DNA of 33,078 nucleotides from JAXGYX01 sp964487355. GTDB taxonomy: Bacteria; Bacillota; Clostridia; Saccharofermentanales; Fastidiosipilaceae. Location of the stretch: NCBI GenBank assembly GCA_964487355.1, contig CAZAPS010000018.1, forward strand, positions 1 to 33,078, in the 5' to 3' direction. The notes beneath the pieces were generated by a model. That model saw only the letters and a program-made list of their open reading frames with translations, ran no database searches and was not told where the DNA came from. Positions within the stretch are counted from its first letter, which is position 1. Every line of letters begins with the position of its first letter. The translations under genes were made by a program, and so were the position numbers. Positions 8,149 through 16,765 of the stretch are shown piece by piece.

Positions 8149-10603
8149 GGATTCGCTCTCCTTCCACCTTTGTGTCATCTGTAGGAGGGCTTGCCGCGAG
8201 CGAGACCTGTCGGATCTGAGCTTCGACAGATTTTGTTTCCATTTCTTCGGCCGGCGCAAGGTCCAGTTCGACCGAACGGATGCCTTCGGGCGGATCCTCT
8301 TGCGCGACCGCTTCTTTGAGCTCCTCTTCAACTGTCAGCACAGTCGGACGTGTCAGCAAATCACGCTCTGCCTGTCTCTCCAATAGACGATTTGATTTGG
8401 CTTTCGACGAAATTGGCAGGGCGTCGGCAAAGGGCCGGTTGAGCTTGCGTTTGAGTTCAAAATGATCAAACAAAACTTTGCCTGATCGCGTTTTGTCCAA
8501 AATATGAACGCGGATATCGACAATGTCTTTCTCATGCAAGCCTGTCAGTGGGAATTCAAATTCCTGCCAGTGCAAAAAAGGCTCCAAAGCAAGCCAGTCG
8601 GACACGCCTTCGATCCGGATTTCTTTTCTTCTGCCGTCCGGATTGAACACCACGGCCGACAGCGTGTCATAATTTGCCAGGTTTAGGCGTGGCCGCATCG
8701 AATAGTAGTCCAGCTCGGGTGACAGTACGACCAGATCGGCCCTGTCTCCCGCATAGCTGACCTCCAAAGCGCCCACCCCTTCACGTTTGTTGAACGTGTC
8801 GATTTTTAAACGGATATCACTTTCCGCGATCGCCTTCCAGATTGGCAGATACTCCGGCTTGATCTGTTCGGCCCGTTCAATATTGTTTGTCGTTTTCGGC
8901 GGCCGGTCGGTCTCCGAAGGCATTTGATCGTCGATCGAATCCTCCTCGTCGGTCGAATCTTCGGGAAATGGAGCGGCCCATAACGTCAATTTATCGCAGT
9001 TCAACCAGGTGGATGAGGCTGCGGGCATCCCGGGTTGCCCGGCGGTGGCGAACGGGGCGATGGCCAGGTTCTCACCGGTGCGCAGATTGGCGTCGGCGCA
9101 CATCTCCGAATAGGCGTAAGTCACCTGGCGCGGCAGTTCAATGTCGGGATGCCAGACCATGATCTGCATTCCGTACAACAATCTCGCCTCCGCTTCGCGA
9201 TAGACCTGGTCTTCGCCACAAATCGCGAACCCGACCGGGTTGGATTCTCCCGGGCGGATGATCAGCGGTTGACCCAGGTGGCGAAAAGAGAGCATCAGTT
9301 TGTTATGGACACGCTTGACCTGGCGAACCTCCGGAGACGTCGGAGGTGATTTACGATTGTATGTCAGCCCCAACGCGACAGTGGTCACTCGTTCGGCGAC
9401 CTCGCGTTTGTTTGACGGATAGAGATGATTGTCCCAAGGTTCGTGATTTGTCCGCCATTGTGGACTGAGATCCTGCAGCGCGATGAATCCGGCGGGAATT
9501 GTAAGATTTCTGCGCATTCTCGCTAATGTCAAGTTGAACATCGGCAAGGCGGACGGAGCATGTTCGGCGTAGACCGCGGGGGTCAGTCCGGTATACAGCA
9601 ATTGGATCTGCTCACCCGGCACTTCGTTAAAAACCGATCGCCAACTTTCCAGCTGCAGTTTGAAAGCCTGTTCGTAGAATCGCTCATCGCCGACCTCATT
9701 TTCACCTTGAGCGATCAAAAAACCACGAACTTTCATGCCTTGAAAAGGCGCGATCTTATGGTTGAAAAAGACTGCCGGCTGATGGATCGAGTGGCGGCTT
9801 TTGGGCTGCCAGGTATCCTCGGTCACCCAAAGGTCGCGTTGCTTGAGAGCTTCGACAAATAATGGATTGTTCTGAATGACCTTATAATCAATCCAGCTCT
9901 GGACGGGCGCCTCGGCCAACGCGGTCTGCACTATGCCGATCGGCACGCGCAAAGCCTGTTCGAGATTGACGGCGAAGTGCGCCGAGATCGAGCTTACCGT
10001 GCGCAGTTCGATGTAGTCTCGAGCGCTCAGCCAACGACCACCGGAACACTCGGTCTGCGGTTCAAAATGAAACACCCCGTCATTGGGGTCCAGGCCAAAC
10101 GCGTTTTGAGTGAACAGGCGCACATGTGGTTTGTCGTCCAGCAGGTTCTTGTGCTTCCCCTCGTCGGCCACCGCCAAAGGCAGCTCCATGTTCCCCTGAC
10201 CACCCGTCACCCACACCTCTCCGACCAACACGTCGTCCAATTGAATGGCGATGACCTTCGGCGATGGCGCGCCCGGCCGCCGGACATAGGGTTCCTCGTC
10301 GAACCTTCGCGGGCGTTCGACGATCGTTTGGATCGAGATGGTGTAAAGATTGTACGAAGCCTCCAGTGCGGGGATAAATAATGAGAAGGCTCCATTGGAG
10401 TCGGTCACACAGTTGTCGCGATGGATCACACCATGGCGACCGGCTCCCCGACGCTCTCCCATGCGAAGCGGGGGACGGCTGCTGATCTCCATTTCAAGCG
10501 GCGTGTTCGCCGGACCGACCCCTTGAAACGTCAAGGGGGCGTGTTGCTGTAAAACCATGCCGCTTTGAAAATAAGCGGGTAGTATAAATGACTGTGCCGA
10601 CAT
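8135..10603 (-). CDS. Sialate O-acetylesterase-like protein with Ser-to-Gly change at the nucleophile
   Basis: 822 residues, no signal peptide seen. The N-terminus (LPAYFQSGMVLQQ) and EVWVTGGQGNMELPL match the SIAE-like SGNH family opening (MVLQ; VW-x-GQSNM). The family's catalytic serine in GQSNM is Gly137 here (codon GGG at 10193-10195). Other SGNH blocks remain: GFLIAQGENEVGDERFYEQ, LESWRSVF, and DNHLYPSNKREVAERV near the catalytic Asp/His position. Residues about 600-720 look like a beta-rich carbohydrate-binding-like domain (inference only), followed by a charged tail rich in Glu. The start is supported by AAGGAGAG. It sits 12 bases after the DUF2344 gene and overlaps rsmA. Possibly a non-catalytic carbohydrate-recognition protein, or it uses another nucleophile. 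Confidence 0.75.
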   Translation of the reverse strand: MSAQSFILPAYFQSGMVLQQHAPLTFQGVGPANTPLEMEISSRPPLRMGERRGAGRHGVIHRDNCVTDSNGAFSLFIPALEASYNLYTISIQTIVERPRRFDEEPYVRRPGAPSPKVIAIQLDDVLVGEVWVTGGQGNMELPLAVADEGKHKNLLDDKPHVRLFTQNAFGLDPNDGVFHFEPQTECSGGRWLSARDYIELRTVSSISAHFAVNLEQALRVPIGIVQTALAEAPVQSWIDYKVIQNNPLFVEALKQRDLWVTEDTWQPKSRHSIHQPAVFFNHKIAPFQGMKVRGFLIAQGENEVGDERFYEQAFKLQLESWRSVFNEVPGEQIQLLYTGLTPAVYAEHAPSALPMFNLTLARMRRNLTIPAGFIALQDLSPQWRTNHEPWDNHLYPSNKREVAERVTTVALGLTYNRKSPPTSPEVRQVKRVHNKLMLSFRHLGQPLIIRPGESNPVGFAICGEDQVYREAEARLLYGMQIMVWHPDIELPRQVTYAYSEMCADANLRTGENLAIAPFATAGQPGMPAASSTWLNCDKLTLWAAPFPEDSTDEEDSIDDQMPSETDRPPKTTNNIERAEQIKPEYLPIWKAIAESDIRLKIDTFNKREGVGALEVSYAGDRADLVVLSPELDYYSMRPRLNLANYDTLSAVVFNPDGRRKEIRIEGVSDWLALEPFLHWQEFEFPLTGLHEKDIVDIRVHILDKTRSGKVLFDHFELKRKLNRPFADALPISSKAKSNRLLERQAERDLLTRPTVLTVEEELKEAVAQEDPPEGIRSVELDLAPAEEMETKSVEAQIRQVSLAASPPTDDTKVEGERIHDEP

Positions 10604-10615
10604 GATCTCTCCTTT

Positions 10616-11311
10616 TTAAGACTGCCGTGAAGGGGGCTCAATTTTGTCGCCATGCTGAATGTACAGTTCCTCGCGCACCAATCGCGCGTCGTCCACGATC
10701 GCGCGCGGGACATCAAAGTATAGATGTATGGCGTCGCACAGACTGTCCATGCGCAGATTTCGCGCACTGCCCGCGTAGCAACGAACCTGTAGCTGATCGG
10801 CCTGTTCTCCCGGTTTCGCCTCGATCAAAAGCGGGCGGAGGTCGATCGCGCGGGTCTTCCCTTTCGCGGTGCGCTCGACCTCAAGCGCGCCGGCGCTCAT
10901 CAGTCGAGCCGCCAGGTCCGCCGCGCCGGGAAACTCCAACAAATAATCCGCCTCTTTGACCAGGCCCATCATGTTTTTTGTCTTTGTCTTTAACTGCCAG
11001 CCATCACGTACCCGAATATCAGCGGGCAGCGACTGATTCAGTCTGTCCACAAGCTGCGACTCGTCTTCCGGGGCAGTCAGCGAAATGTCCAGGTAGTCGT
11101 TAATGGTTTCGATGCCGACACCCGCGGGCAGCGCGAAAACAAGTTCGGGTCGAGGATTGAATCCGCGCGAATAAGACACAGGTAGCCTCGCTCGTGACAA
11201 AGAACGCTCAAACGTCCGCATCATGTCCAGATGCCCCAACCAAATCGCCGCGCCCGAGCGACCAAAACATACCCGGTAAATAGATTTGACCACGCTGTTT
11301 GGATCACTCAT
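10616..11311 (-). CDS. TIGR03936 / DUF2344 radical-SAM-associated protein
   Basis: 231 residues. The N-terminal pattern YRVCFGRSGAAIWLGHLDMM, then RTFERSLSRARLPVSYSRGF, NPRPELVFALPAGVG and INDYLDISL is the conserved core of DUF2344 (TIGR03936). Its partner is the TIGR03960 radical SAM protein, encoded directly upstream with an ATGA overlap (11308-11311). In some species the two are fused. Biochemical role not established to my knowledge. The start at 11311 is chosen from the 4-base overlap and the AAGGAG upstream of it. Confidence 0.9.
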   Translation of the reverse strand: MSDPNSVVKSIYRVCFGRSGAAIWLGHLDMMRTFERSLSRARLPVSYSRGFNPRPELVFALPAGVGIETINDYLDISLTAPEDESQLVDRLNQSLPADIRVRDGWQLKTKTKNMMGLVKEADYLLEFPGAADLAARLMSAGALEVERTAKGKTRAIDLRPLLIEAKPGEQADQLQVRCYAGSARNLRMDSLCDAIHLYFDVPRAIVDDARLVREELYIQHGDKIEPPSRQS

Positions 11312-13203
11312 GAGTCTTCTCCTTTTAATGATTCGATCACACCTGAACGCTCTGAGCCGGTTGGACAGATCCCCGAGTGAAATACCTGCGCTCCACACAT
11401 CCCGCAGGCCACCCTGCATTCCGGTGTAAGTTCGGCGCGACCGGTCTTCTCCCATTCTGACCACAAATATTCGTCGGTCACTCCGATGTCGACATGCGAC
11501 CAGGGGAATATCTCATCTTTTGAACGGACTCTTGTCGTGTAAAACGCCGGATCCAGATCGGCTCGGTTCATCTCTTCGAGCCAAACATCGAGGTTGAACC
11601 GCTCATCCCAGGAGTCGAAGACCTGTCCTCGCCGAACTCCGTTCAACAAGACTTTGCCCAGCCTTCGGTCTCCGCGTGACAAAACCGCCTCCCACTCGGA
11701 CACCTCCGCGTCGTGCCAGTTATAGCGAATTGATCGATCGCGCAGATGATCTTTCAAATAATCCTGCTTCTCTTTAAGCTGTTCGACCGTGTCCTGCGCG
11801 GCCCACTGGAAGGGAGTGAACGGTTTGGGAATGAACATCGAAGTGCTTACCGTTAGTTCAAGTCGACGTTTTCGGCCCTTGACCTCAGTCTGCCGGTAGA
11901 TCTGAACGATCTGATTGGCCAGCTCAACGATACCGGCCACATCTTCCATTGTCTCGGTCGGCAACCCCAACATGAAATACAGTTTCACGGTGGAGTATCC
12001 GCCCTGAAAGGCCATTTGACAAGAGCGTGTCAAATCCTCGGCGGTGATGCCTTTGTTGATGGCGTCTCTGAGTCGCTGTGTGCCGGCTTCCGGAGCGAAG
12101 GTCAACCCGCTTTTGCGAGTGCGGGACACGCGGTCCATCAGCTCCAGCGAAAAGTTGTCCAAGCGAAGGGACGGCAATGACAAGCTGACATGGCGTGGTT
12201 CCAAGCGGTCAAGCAGCTCATCGGTCAGTTCTTTGAGACGGCTGTAGTCCGACGTCGACAAGGAAAGCAGGCCGAGTTCGTCATAACCGGAAGATTCGGC
12301 CATCGCGACTGCCTGGTCCACCAATGTCTGAGGGCTCTTCTCACGTACCGGACGATAAAGCTGACCCGCCTGACAAAACCTGCAACCACGCGGACAGCCA
12401 CGGAAAATTTCAAGAAACATCCGGTCGTGCACGATCTCGGTGTTGGGCACGATCATTTGATCGGGAAATGGCGCCCCGTCCAAATCACTGACCAACGCTT
12501 TTCTCACCTTTTTAGGCGCCAAATCGTTGTTCGGCTCGATCGAGGTGATCGTTCCGTCCACACTATAGGTCACATCATAAAACGATGGCACATAGACACC
12601 TTGAATTTGACTTAGCTTTTCGAGCAAGGCGCGCCGGGACATGGACGGGTCGTTTCGCCAGGATGAGATTTCGTCCATCACAAGCATGATGACCTCTTCG
12701 CCGTCTCCCACCATGACAAAATCAAGAAAATCCGCCATGGGCTCACAGCAATATGAAATGGGTCCACCGGCGCAGACCAACGGATCGCGTTCGGCTCGCT
12801 CGGCGCTCAGCGCGGGTATATCGGCTAAATCCAACATATTGATGACATTTGAATACGATAGTTCGTATTGTAAAGTGAATCCGACCACATCAAATTCTTT
12901 GACAGGGGTTCGGGACTCAATTGAGAACAATGGCAGCCTACGCTCGCGTAGCGCGGCCTCCATGTCTGTCCAGGGCGCGAAGACCCGTTCACACCAAGTG
13001 TCCTCGCGCTGATTTAGGATATGATATAAAATTCTCAACGCAAGATTGGACATGCCGATTTCATAAGTGTCCGGAAAGCAAAAAGCAAAGCGTGTCCGGT
13101 CTTCACCGTCATCTTTGATGATGCTGTTCTTCTCCCCACCCGTATAGCGGGCGGGTTTTTCGACATTGCGCAACAGCGCGTTGGATAAATGGACGGTCGT
13201 CAT
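11308..13203 (-). CDS. TIGR03960 family B12-binding-type radical SAM protein
   Basis: 631 residues. The N-terminal half contains a B12-binding-like domain without a clear D-x-H-x-x-G motif. The radical SAM cluster motif is FRGCPRGCRFCQAGQ (cysteines at about 270, 274 and 277), followed by the usual GYDELGLLSLSTSDYS and SLPSLRLD blocks. The C-terminus has four further cysteines (CRVACGMCGAQVFHSGIC, about 596-613), typical of the family and possibly an auxiliary metal site. In many Firmicutes the pair lies beside RNase G, rplU and rpmA; here the downstream genes are an esterase-like gene and rsmA. GAGGT precedes the ATG at 13203. First gene of a four-gene run. Confidence 0.92.
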   Translation of the reverse strand: MTTVHLSNALLRNVEKPARYTGGEKNSIIKDDGEDRTRFAFCFPDTYEIGMSNLALRILYHILNQREDTWCERVFAPWTDMEAALRERRLPLFSIESRTPVKEFDVVGFTLQYELSYSNVINMLDLADIPALSAERAERDPLVCAGGPISYCCEPMADFLDFVMVGDGEEVIMLVMDEISSWRNDPSMSRRALLEKLSQIQGVYVPSFYDVTYSVDGTITSIEPNNDLAPKKVRKALVSDLDGAPFPDQMIVPNTEIVHDRMFLEIFRGCPRGCRFCQAGQLYRPVREKSPQTLVDQAVAMAESSGYDELGLLSLSTSDYSRLKELTDELLDRLEPRHVSLSLPSLRLDNFSLELMDRVSRTRKSGLTFAPEAGTQRLRDAINKGITAEDLTRSCQMAFQGGYSTVKLYFMLGLPTETMEDVAGIVELANQIVQIYRQTEVKGRKRRLELTVSTSMFIPKPFTPFQWAAQDTVEQLKEKQDYLKDHLRDRSIRYNWHDAEVSEWEAVLSRGDRRLGKVLLNGVRRGQVFDSWDERFNLDVWLEEMNRADLDPAFYTTRVRSKDEIFPWSHVDIGVTDEYLWSEWEKTGRAELTPECRVACGMCGAQVFHSGICPTGSERSGVIESLKGEDS

Positions 13204-13569
13204 ATATTTGATCTACCTCTTTTCTAATTAAACAAGGATATGTGGAACAGTGAATTGGCAGGTTCCACTTTTAATAGAACACGCGACCGGACGCAGACAA
13301 AAAACCGCGGCACAACTGACGCGTCGACGCGTTCCAAAATGAGCTATGATCGCTATTTTACCATCCAAGCGCCGAACATAAAACAACGTTGACGTCGGCT
13401 CCACCAGTGGAGCCGTAAAAGACGCCAAAACGTCTCCGGTCTGAACAGCGATTCGATGTCCGCCCCGTTCGCCTCACAGTCGATCGGCGAACTTCATGGC
13501 GGGCTGCTCAAACGAAGACGTTTTGTAATGTGACCCGATTAGTTAGCCACGTACGGGAAAAGACTGCTG
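13204..13569. other. Non-coding gap: pgi 3' region and leader of the radical SAM operon
   Basis: 366 bases with no convincing gene. Seen: a hairpin GTGGAAC/GTTCCAC (13242-13248 with 13262-13268) close to the start codon at 13203; a perfect 14-bp palindrome ACGCGTCGACGCGT (13319-13332); a candidate extended -10 (13355-13363, minus); and a 9-bp-arm palindrome CGGCTCCAC/GTGGAGCCG (13396-13415) without a T run. A 66-codon minus reading frame with a TTG start (13228-13428) crosses these elements and resembles nothing I know. Confidence 0.5.
13355..13363 (-). promoter_or_regulatory. Candidate extended -10 element for the radical SAM / DUF2344 / esterase-like / rsmA operon
   Basis: Minus strand reads TGGTAAAAT (TG-N-TAAAAT). 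No good -35 is visible. The leader to the start codon at 13203 would be about 145 bases and would include the 13319-13332 palindrome and the 13242-13268 hairpin. Confidence 0.35.
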
Positions 13570-14922
13570 TCAGTCATTTCCCTCAAGGCGCGCGCGCAGT
13601 TGGGCGCCGTATTCCTCAAAGCCCGGCTTTCCGAGCAAAGCGTACATATTCGTTTTATATCCTTCCACCCCGGGCTGGTCGAACGGGTTGATCGCGTTCA
13701 TATAGCCACTCAATCCACAGGCGATCTCGAAGAAATAAATCAATTCCCCCACACTTTCGGCGGAGGTATCCGGCAATGTCACCATGAGGTTTGGCACACC
13801 GCCGTCCACATGAGCCAAAACAGTGCCCTTCATCGCCTGCTCATTGACCATGGACATGTCCATGCCCGCCAGAAAGTTCAGGCCGTCCAAATCATTGTCA
13901 TCGTGAGGGATCTCGAACGGTCGCCGGGCGGTCTCGATATGGATCACCGTCTCAAACAAAAATCTTTGTCCGTCCTGGATGTACTGTCCCATCGAGTGAA
14001 GATCGGCGGAATTGTCGACACCGGCCGGGAATATGCCTCTGCCGTCTTTGCCTTCACTTTCGCCGTACAGTTGTTTCCACCATTCCGTCATAAAATGAAA
14101 TGACGGCTCGTAGTTGACCATTATTTCAACGCCATAGCCCTTGCGCAGCAAAGCAGTACGAGCGCATGCATACTGATATGCCGGGTTTTGGTCGACATTC
14201 TCCACGGTGAACCGCTCTTGTCCGCGACGGGCTCCCGCCATCAGAGCGTCTATATCCACACCGGAGACCGCGATGGGCAGCAGACCGACCGCGGTCAGGA
14301 CTGAATAACGCCCCCCGATGTCGTCCGGCACGACAAATGATTCATAGCCTTCCTGATTCGCCAATGTCTTCAGCGCGCCCCGCTCTTTGTCGGTCGTGCA
14401 ATAGATACGGCGGACCGCCTCTTCCTTGCCATATCTCTTCTCCATGTAATCGCGAAAGATGCGAAAGGCGATCGCCGATTCGGTAGTGGTTCCGGACTTG
14501 GAGATGACGTTGACCGAAACACGTTTGTCACCGAGGATGTCAAAAAGGTCAGCCAGATAGGTCGAGCTAAGATTGGTCCCGGCGAAAATCACACGGGGAA
14601 ACTTACGCCGGTCGGCGGGCAGGTCCGCGTCAAAATGGTGCCCCAAAAGATCGATTACCGCCTGGGCTCCCAGGTAGGATCCGCCAATGCCGACGACCAC
14701 GAAAATATCGGTGTCTTCTTGAATGGCGCGCGCGGCCGCCTTGATCCGGTCAAACTCAGCCTTGTCGTAATCGGTCGGAAGTGTGACCCAGCCGAGAAAG
14801 TCGTTGCCCGCGCCGGTGCCGTTCAACAGCTCGGCATGTGCCGCCTTCGCCTGAGATTTCAAGTTGACCATTTCATGATCGTGCACAACATCGGACGCGT
14901 TCTTGTAGCTAAATTGAATCAT
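13570..14922 (-). CDS. pgi: Glucose-6-phosphate isomerase
   Basis: Interconverts glucose-6-phosphate and fructose-6-phosphate. 450 residues, the size of the short Firmicute Pgi class. Seen: VVGIGGSYLGAQAVIDLL from about residue 76 (phosphate-binding loop), SKSGTTTESAIAFRIF (about 140-156), and the C-terminal NPFDQPGVEGYKTNMYALL block, matching the PGI signature with its lysine. GGAGGT lies just upstream of the ATG at 14922. It stands alone between two non-coding stretches and has a structured leader. Confidence 0.97.
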   Translation of the reverse strand: MIQFSYKNASDVVHDHEMVNLKSQAKAAHAELLNGTGAGNDFLGWVTLPTDYDKAEFDRIKAAARAIQEDTDIFVVVGIGGSYLGAQAVIDLLGHHFDADLPADRRKFPRVIFAGTNLSSTYLADLFDILGDKRVSVNVISKSGTTTESAIAFRIFRDYMEKRYGKEEAVRRIYCTTDKERGALKTLANQEGYESFVVPDDIGGRYSVLTAVGLLPIAVSGVDIDALMAGARRGQERFTVENVDQNPAYQYACARTALLRKGYGVEIMVNYEPSFHFMTEWWKQLYGESEGKDGRGIFPAGVDNSADLHSMGQYIQDGQRFLFETVIHIETARRPFEIPHDDNDLDGLNFLAGMDMSMVNEQAMKGTVLAHVDGGVPNLMVTLPDTSAESVGELIYFFEIACGLSGYMNAINPFDQPGVEGYKTNMYALLGKPGFEEYGAQLRARLEGND

Positions 14923-15087
14923 TCCCTACCTCCATTAATTGTCATCTGAAAGCCAATATTGTCCCGGGACCCGGTCTGTCCTGCCGAGCGTTTCGCTCAT
15001 CGATTCGATGAGCGCGCCGTGCTGACCGTCCGCAGCAAGTCGGTCAACTCATCCACCGGAGTCAATCGGTCCTTACAACTGTGTTTA
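14923..15087 (-). promoter_or_regulatory. Structured 5' leader of pgi
   Basis: About 150 bases rich in dyads: CGCTCATCGA-T-TCGATGAGCG (14994-15014), the overlapping alternative stem GAGCG-TTT-CGCTC (14986-14998), the 10-bp palindrome GTCCCGGGAC (14961-14970), and TGACCG/CGGTCA at about 15022-15045. The first two share bases 14994-14998 and so cannot form together. No known riboswitch or T-box core is recognised. Confidence 0.4.
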
Positions 15088-15119
15088 ATAATAGCATGAA
15101 ATCCAAATATCGCTGTCAA
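15088..15119 (-). promoter_or_regulatory. Candidate sigma-A promoter of pgi
   Basis: Minus strand has a perfect -35 TTGACA (15119-15114) and -10 TATTAT (15093-15088), the latter preceded by TG-C as an extended -10. The spacer is 20 bases, longer than ideal. It lies downstream of the DUF4080 gene and reads towards pgi. Confidence 0.5.
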
Positions 15120-15174
15120 GTTTAACCAATATTATCCGGTAAAAGAGCTAAAAAATAACTTTTGCACCATTTTG

Positions 15175-16764
15175 TTAAAAGAATTTAGTCAGGAACTGAT
15201 CCCAGCCGATCACGCCGCGCTTGACCGAAGCGCGCCATTTATGCTCAAACTCGCCCGCGATCGCCGATTGTGCTTCGGGACGATCCGCAAAGAACTCCTC
15301 GGCACTCAAGATAAAATGATAGAGTTGCGCCGCCGCGAGGTCTTTGGCGAAGCGACCGTAAATCATATGTTGTCCGCGACAAAAATCCGCGAAGTGATGG
15401 AAAAATTCAAACGCGCTTTGTCTGACCTCGCAAAGGGATAAAATGATGTCGGCGTGGTGGCCGGAGTTGTAATAGCGATCCAACAAGGTCTCGATCTCTT
15501 TTAATAAGGCAAGGTCGGCGAACGACAGGGCGTCGCTCGAGATGATCTCGTAAGGCGGATTGCCGCGCCAGCTCATGCCACGTTCGCGGGCGGTCTGTTC
15601 CATTGTTGTGCCCTTCAACACCTTCAAAAAACCGAGCTGCAGCGCGTGGGGGCGCATCGCCATCACATCATCAAAGGACTTGGCGACGCCGGCCAACGAT
15701 TCGCCCGGCAGCCCGGCGATCAGATCCAGATGAAGGTGCATGTTGTCGGCCTTGCGCAGTCGGCTGACGGCCTCATGGATCTGCTTCACATCCCCATGTC
15801 TGCGAATGACACGCAAAACATCCGGATCGGTGGTCTGCACGCCAATCTCCAACTGGAACAGGCCGTCGGGGGCGGTTTCCAAGGTCCGCAGCGACTCTTC
15901 ATTCAACAGGTTGGGTTCAATCTCAAAATGAAATGTGGTGCGCTGTTCTGGTCGATATGAAGCAATCAAATGTCGCCAAATCGCCAACGCCCGGTCAGTG
16001 TCGGCGTTGAACGAGCGGTCGACGAATTTGACCAGCATCGCCTCATCATCGGACAATCGATCCAGCTCAGCCAACACCAATTCCAGCGAGCGGTAACGGA
16101 TGCCGATTTCCACCGAGGAAAGGCAATAGGTGCATGAAAAAAGACAACCGCGGCTGCTTTCATAATAGATCATTCGATGGCGCAGACCGGGCAATCCATG
16201 CTCCCAATAATATGGAATATCATCCAGCGCGACCTGCATTGAAGGTGGTCCTGTATATTCGCGGCCGATCAGCCCCGGCACCGAACGAGCCAGTTCGTTG
16301 ATGAGGGTGGTTGTTTTTTCCGCCGACCGGAATGTCTCCACAGGGTCGCGCCGCATCAGGAATTCAGCCATTTTATATAAGGTGTGTTCCCCTTCGCCAC
16401 ATAAAACAAGATCAGCCTGGGGCGTGCGTGTCAGCTCTTCTTTCGCTGAATAGGACACCTCCGGTCCGCCAATGCCGGTGATCACGTTCGGCATCCCTTT
16501 TTTTACCACCTCACAAAGCTTTCGGACGGTCTCGATATTCCAAATGTACGCCGAAAAAAGATAGACATCTCCGGCGGCCTTGAGCAACGCGTCCTCCAGC
16601 CAACTCAATGGTTCATTGATCGTAAGCTCGACCAGCGAGAGGCGCAAACGGCCGTCTTTGACAGACGGCCGCAATTTGGATTGTGTGTAGGCGCGCATCG
16701 CGCGCAAGGCCGGGTTGGTATGAGTGAAGCGTGCGTTGACGCCCACCAAAACGATGTTCAGCAT
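15175..16764 (-). CDS. B12-binding domain radical SAM protein with DUF4080
   Basis: 529 residues. The N-terminal cobalamin-binding-like domain starts MLNIVLVGVNARFTHTNPAL. The radical SAM motif is SSRGCLFSCTYCLSS (cysteines at 207, 211 and 214). The C-terminal DUF4080 region contains LQLGFLKVLKGTTM and YEIISSDALSF. Members of the class B radical SAM group include methyltransferases; the substrate of this one is unknown. It starts one base after the ilvB stop codon (TAA-G-ATG), with GAAGGA inside ilvB as ribosome binding site, so it is translated from the branched-chain amino-acid operon. Confidence 0.92.
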   Translation of the reverse strand: MLNIVLVGVNARFTHTNPALRAMRAYTQSKLRPSVKDGRLRLSLVELTINEPLSWLEDALLKAAGDVYLFSAYIWNIETVRKLCEVVKKGMPNVITGIGGPEVSYSAKEELTRTPQADLVLCGEGEHTLYKMAEFLMRRDPVETFRSAEKTTTLINELARSVPGLIGREYTGPPSMQVALDDIPYYWEHGLPGLRHRMIYYESSRGCLFSCTYCLSSVEIGIRYRSLELVLAELDRLSDDEAMLVKFVDRSFNADTDRALAIWRHLIASYRPEQRTTFHFEIEPNLLNEESLRTLETAPDGLFQLEIGVQTTDPDVLRVIRRHGDVKQIHEAVSRLRKADNMHLHLDLIAGLPGESLAGVAKSFDDVMAMRPHALQLGFLKVLKGTTMEQTARERGMSWRGNPPYEIISSDALSFADLALLKEIETLLDRYYNSGHHADIILSLCEVRQSAFEFFHHFADFCRGQHMIYGRFAKDLAAAQLYHFILSAEEFFADRPEAQSAIAGEFEHKWRASVKRGVIGWDQFLTKFF

Positions 16765-16765
16765 C

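Noticed and set aside
13319..13332. Perfect 14-bp palindrome as a terminator
   Set aside because: No T run and no loop; kept only as part of the leader description, more like a protein-binding site.
13228..13428. Possible 66-residue minus-strand protein starting with TTG
   Set aside because: It crosses a palindrome, a candidate -10 element and a leader hairpin; no family resemblance.
15020..15090. Possible T-box or amino-acid riboswitch before pgi
   Set aside because: The conserved T-box core and tRNA-acceptor bulge sequence are not found.
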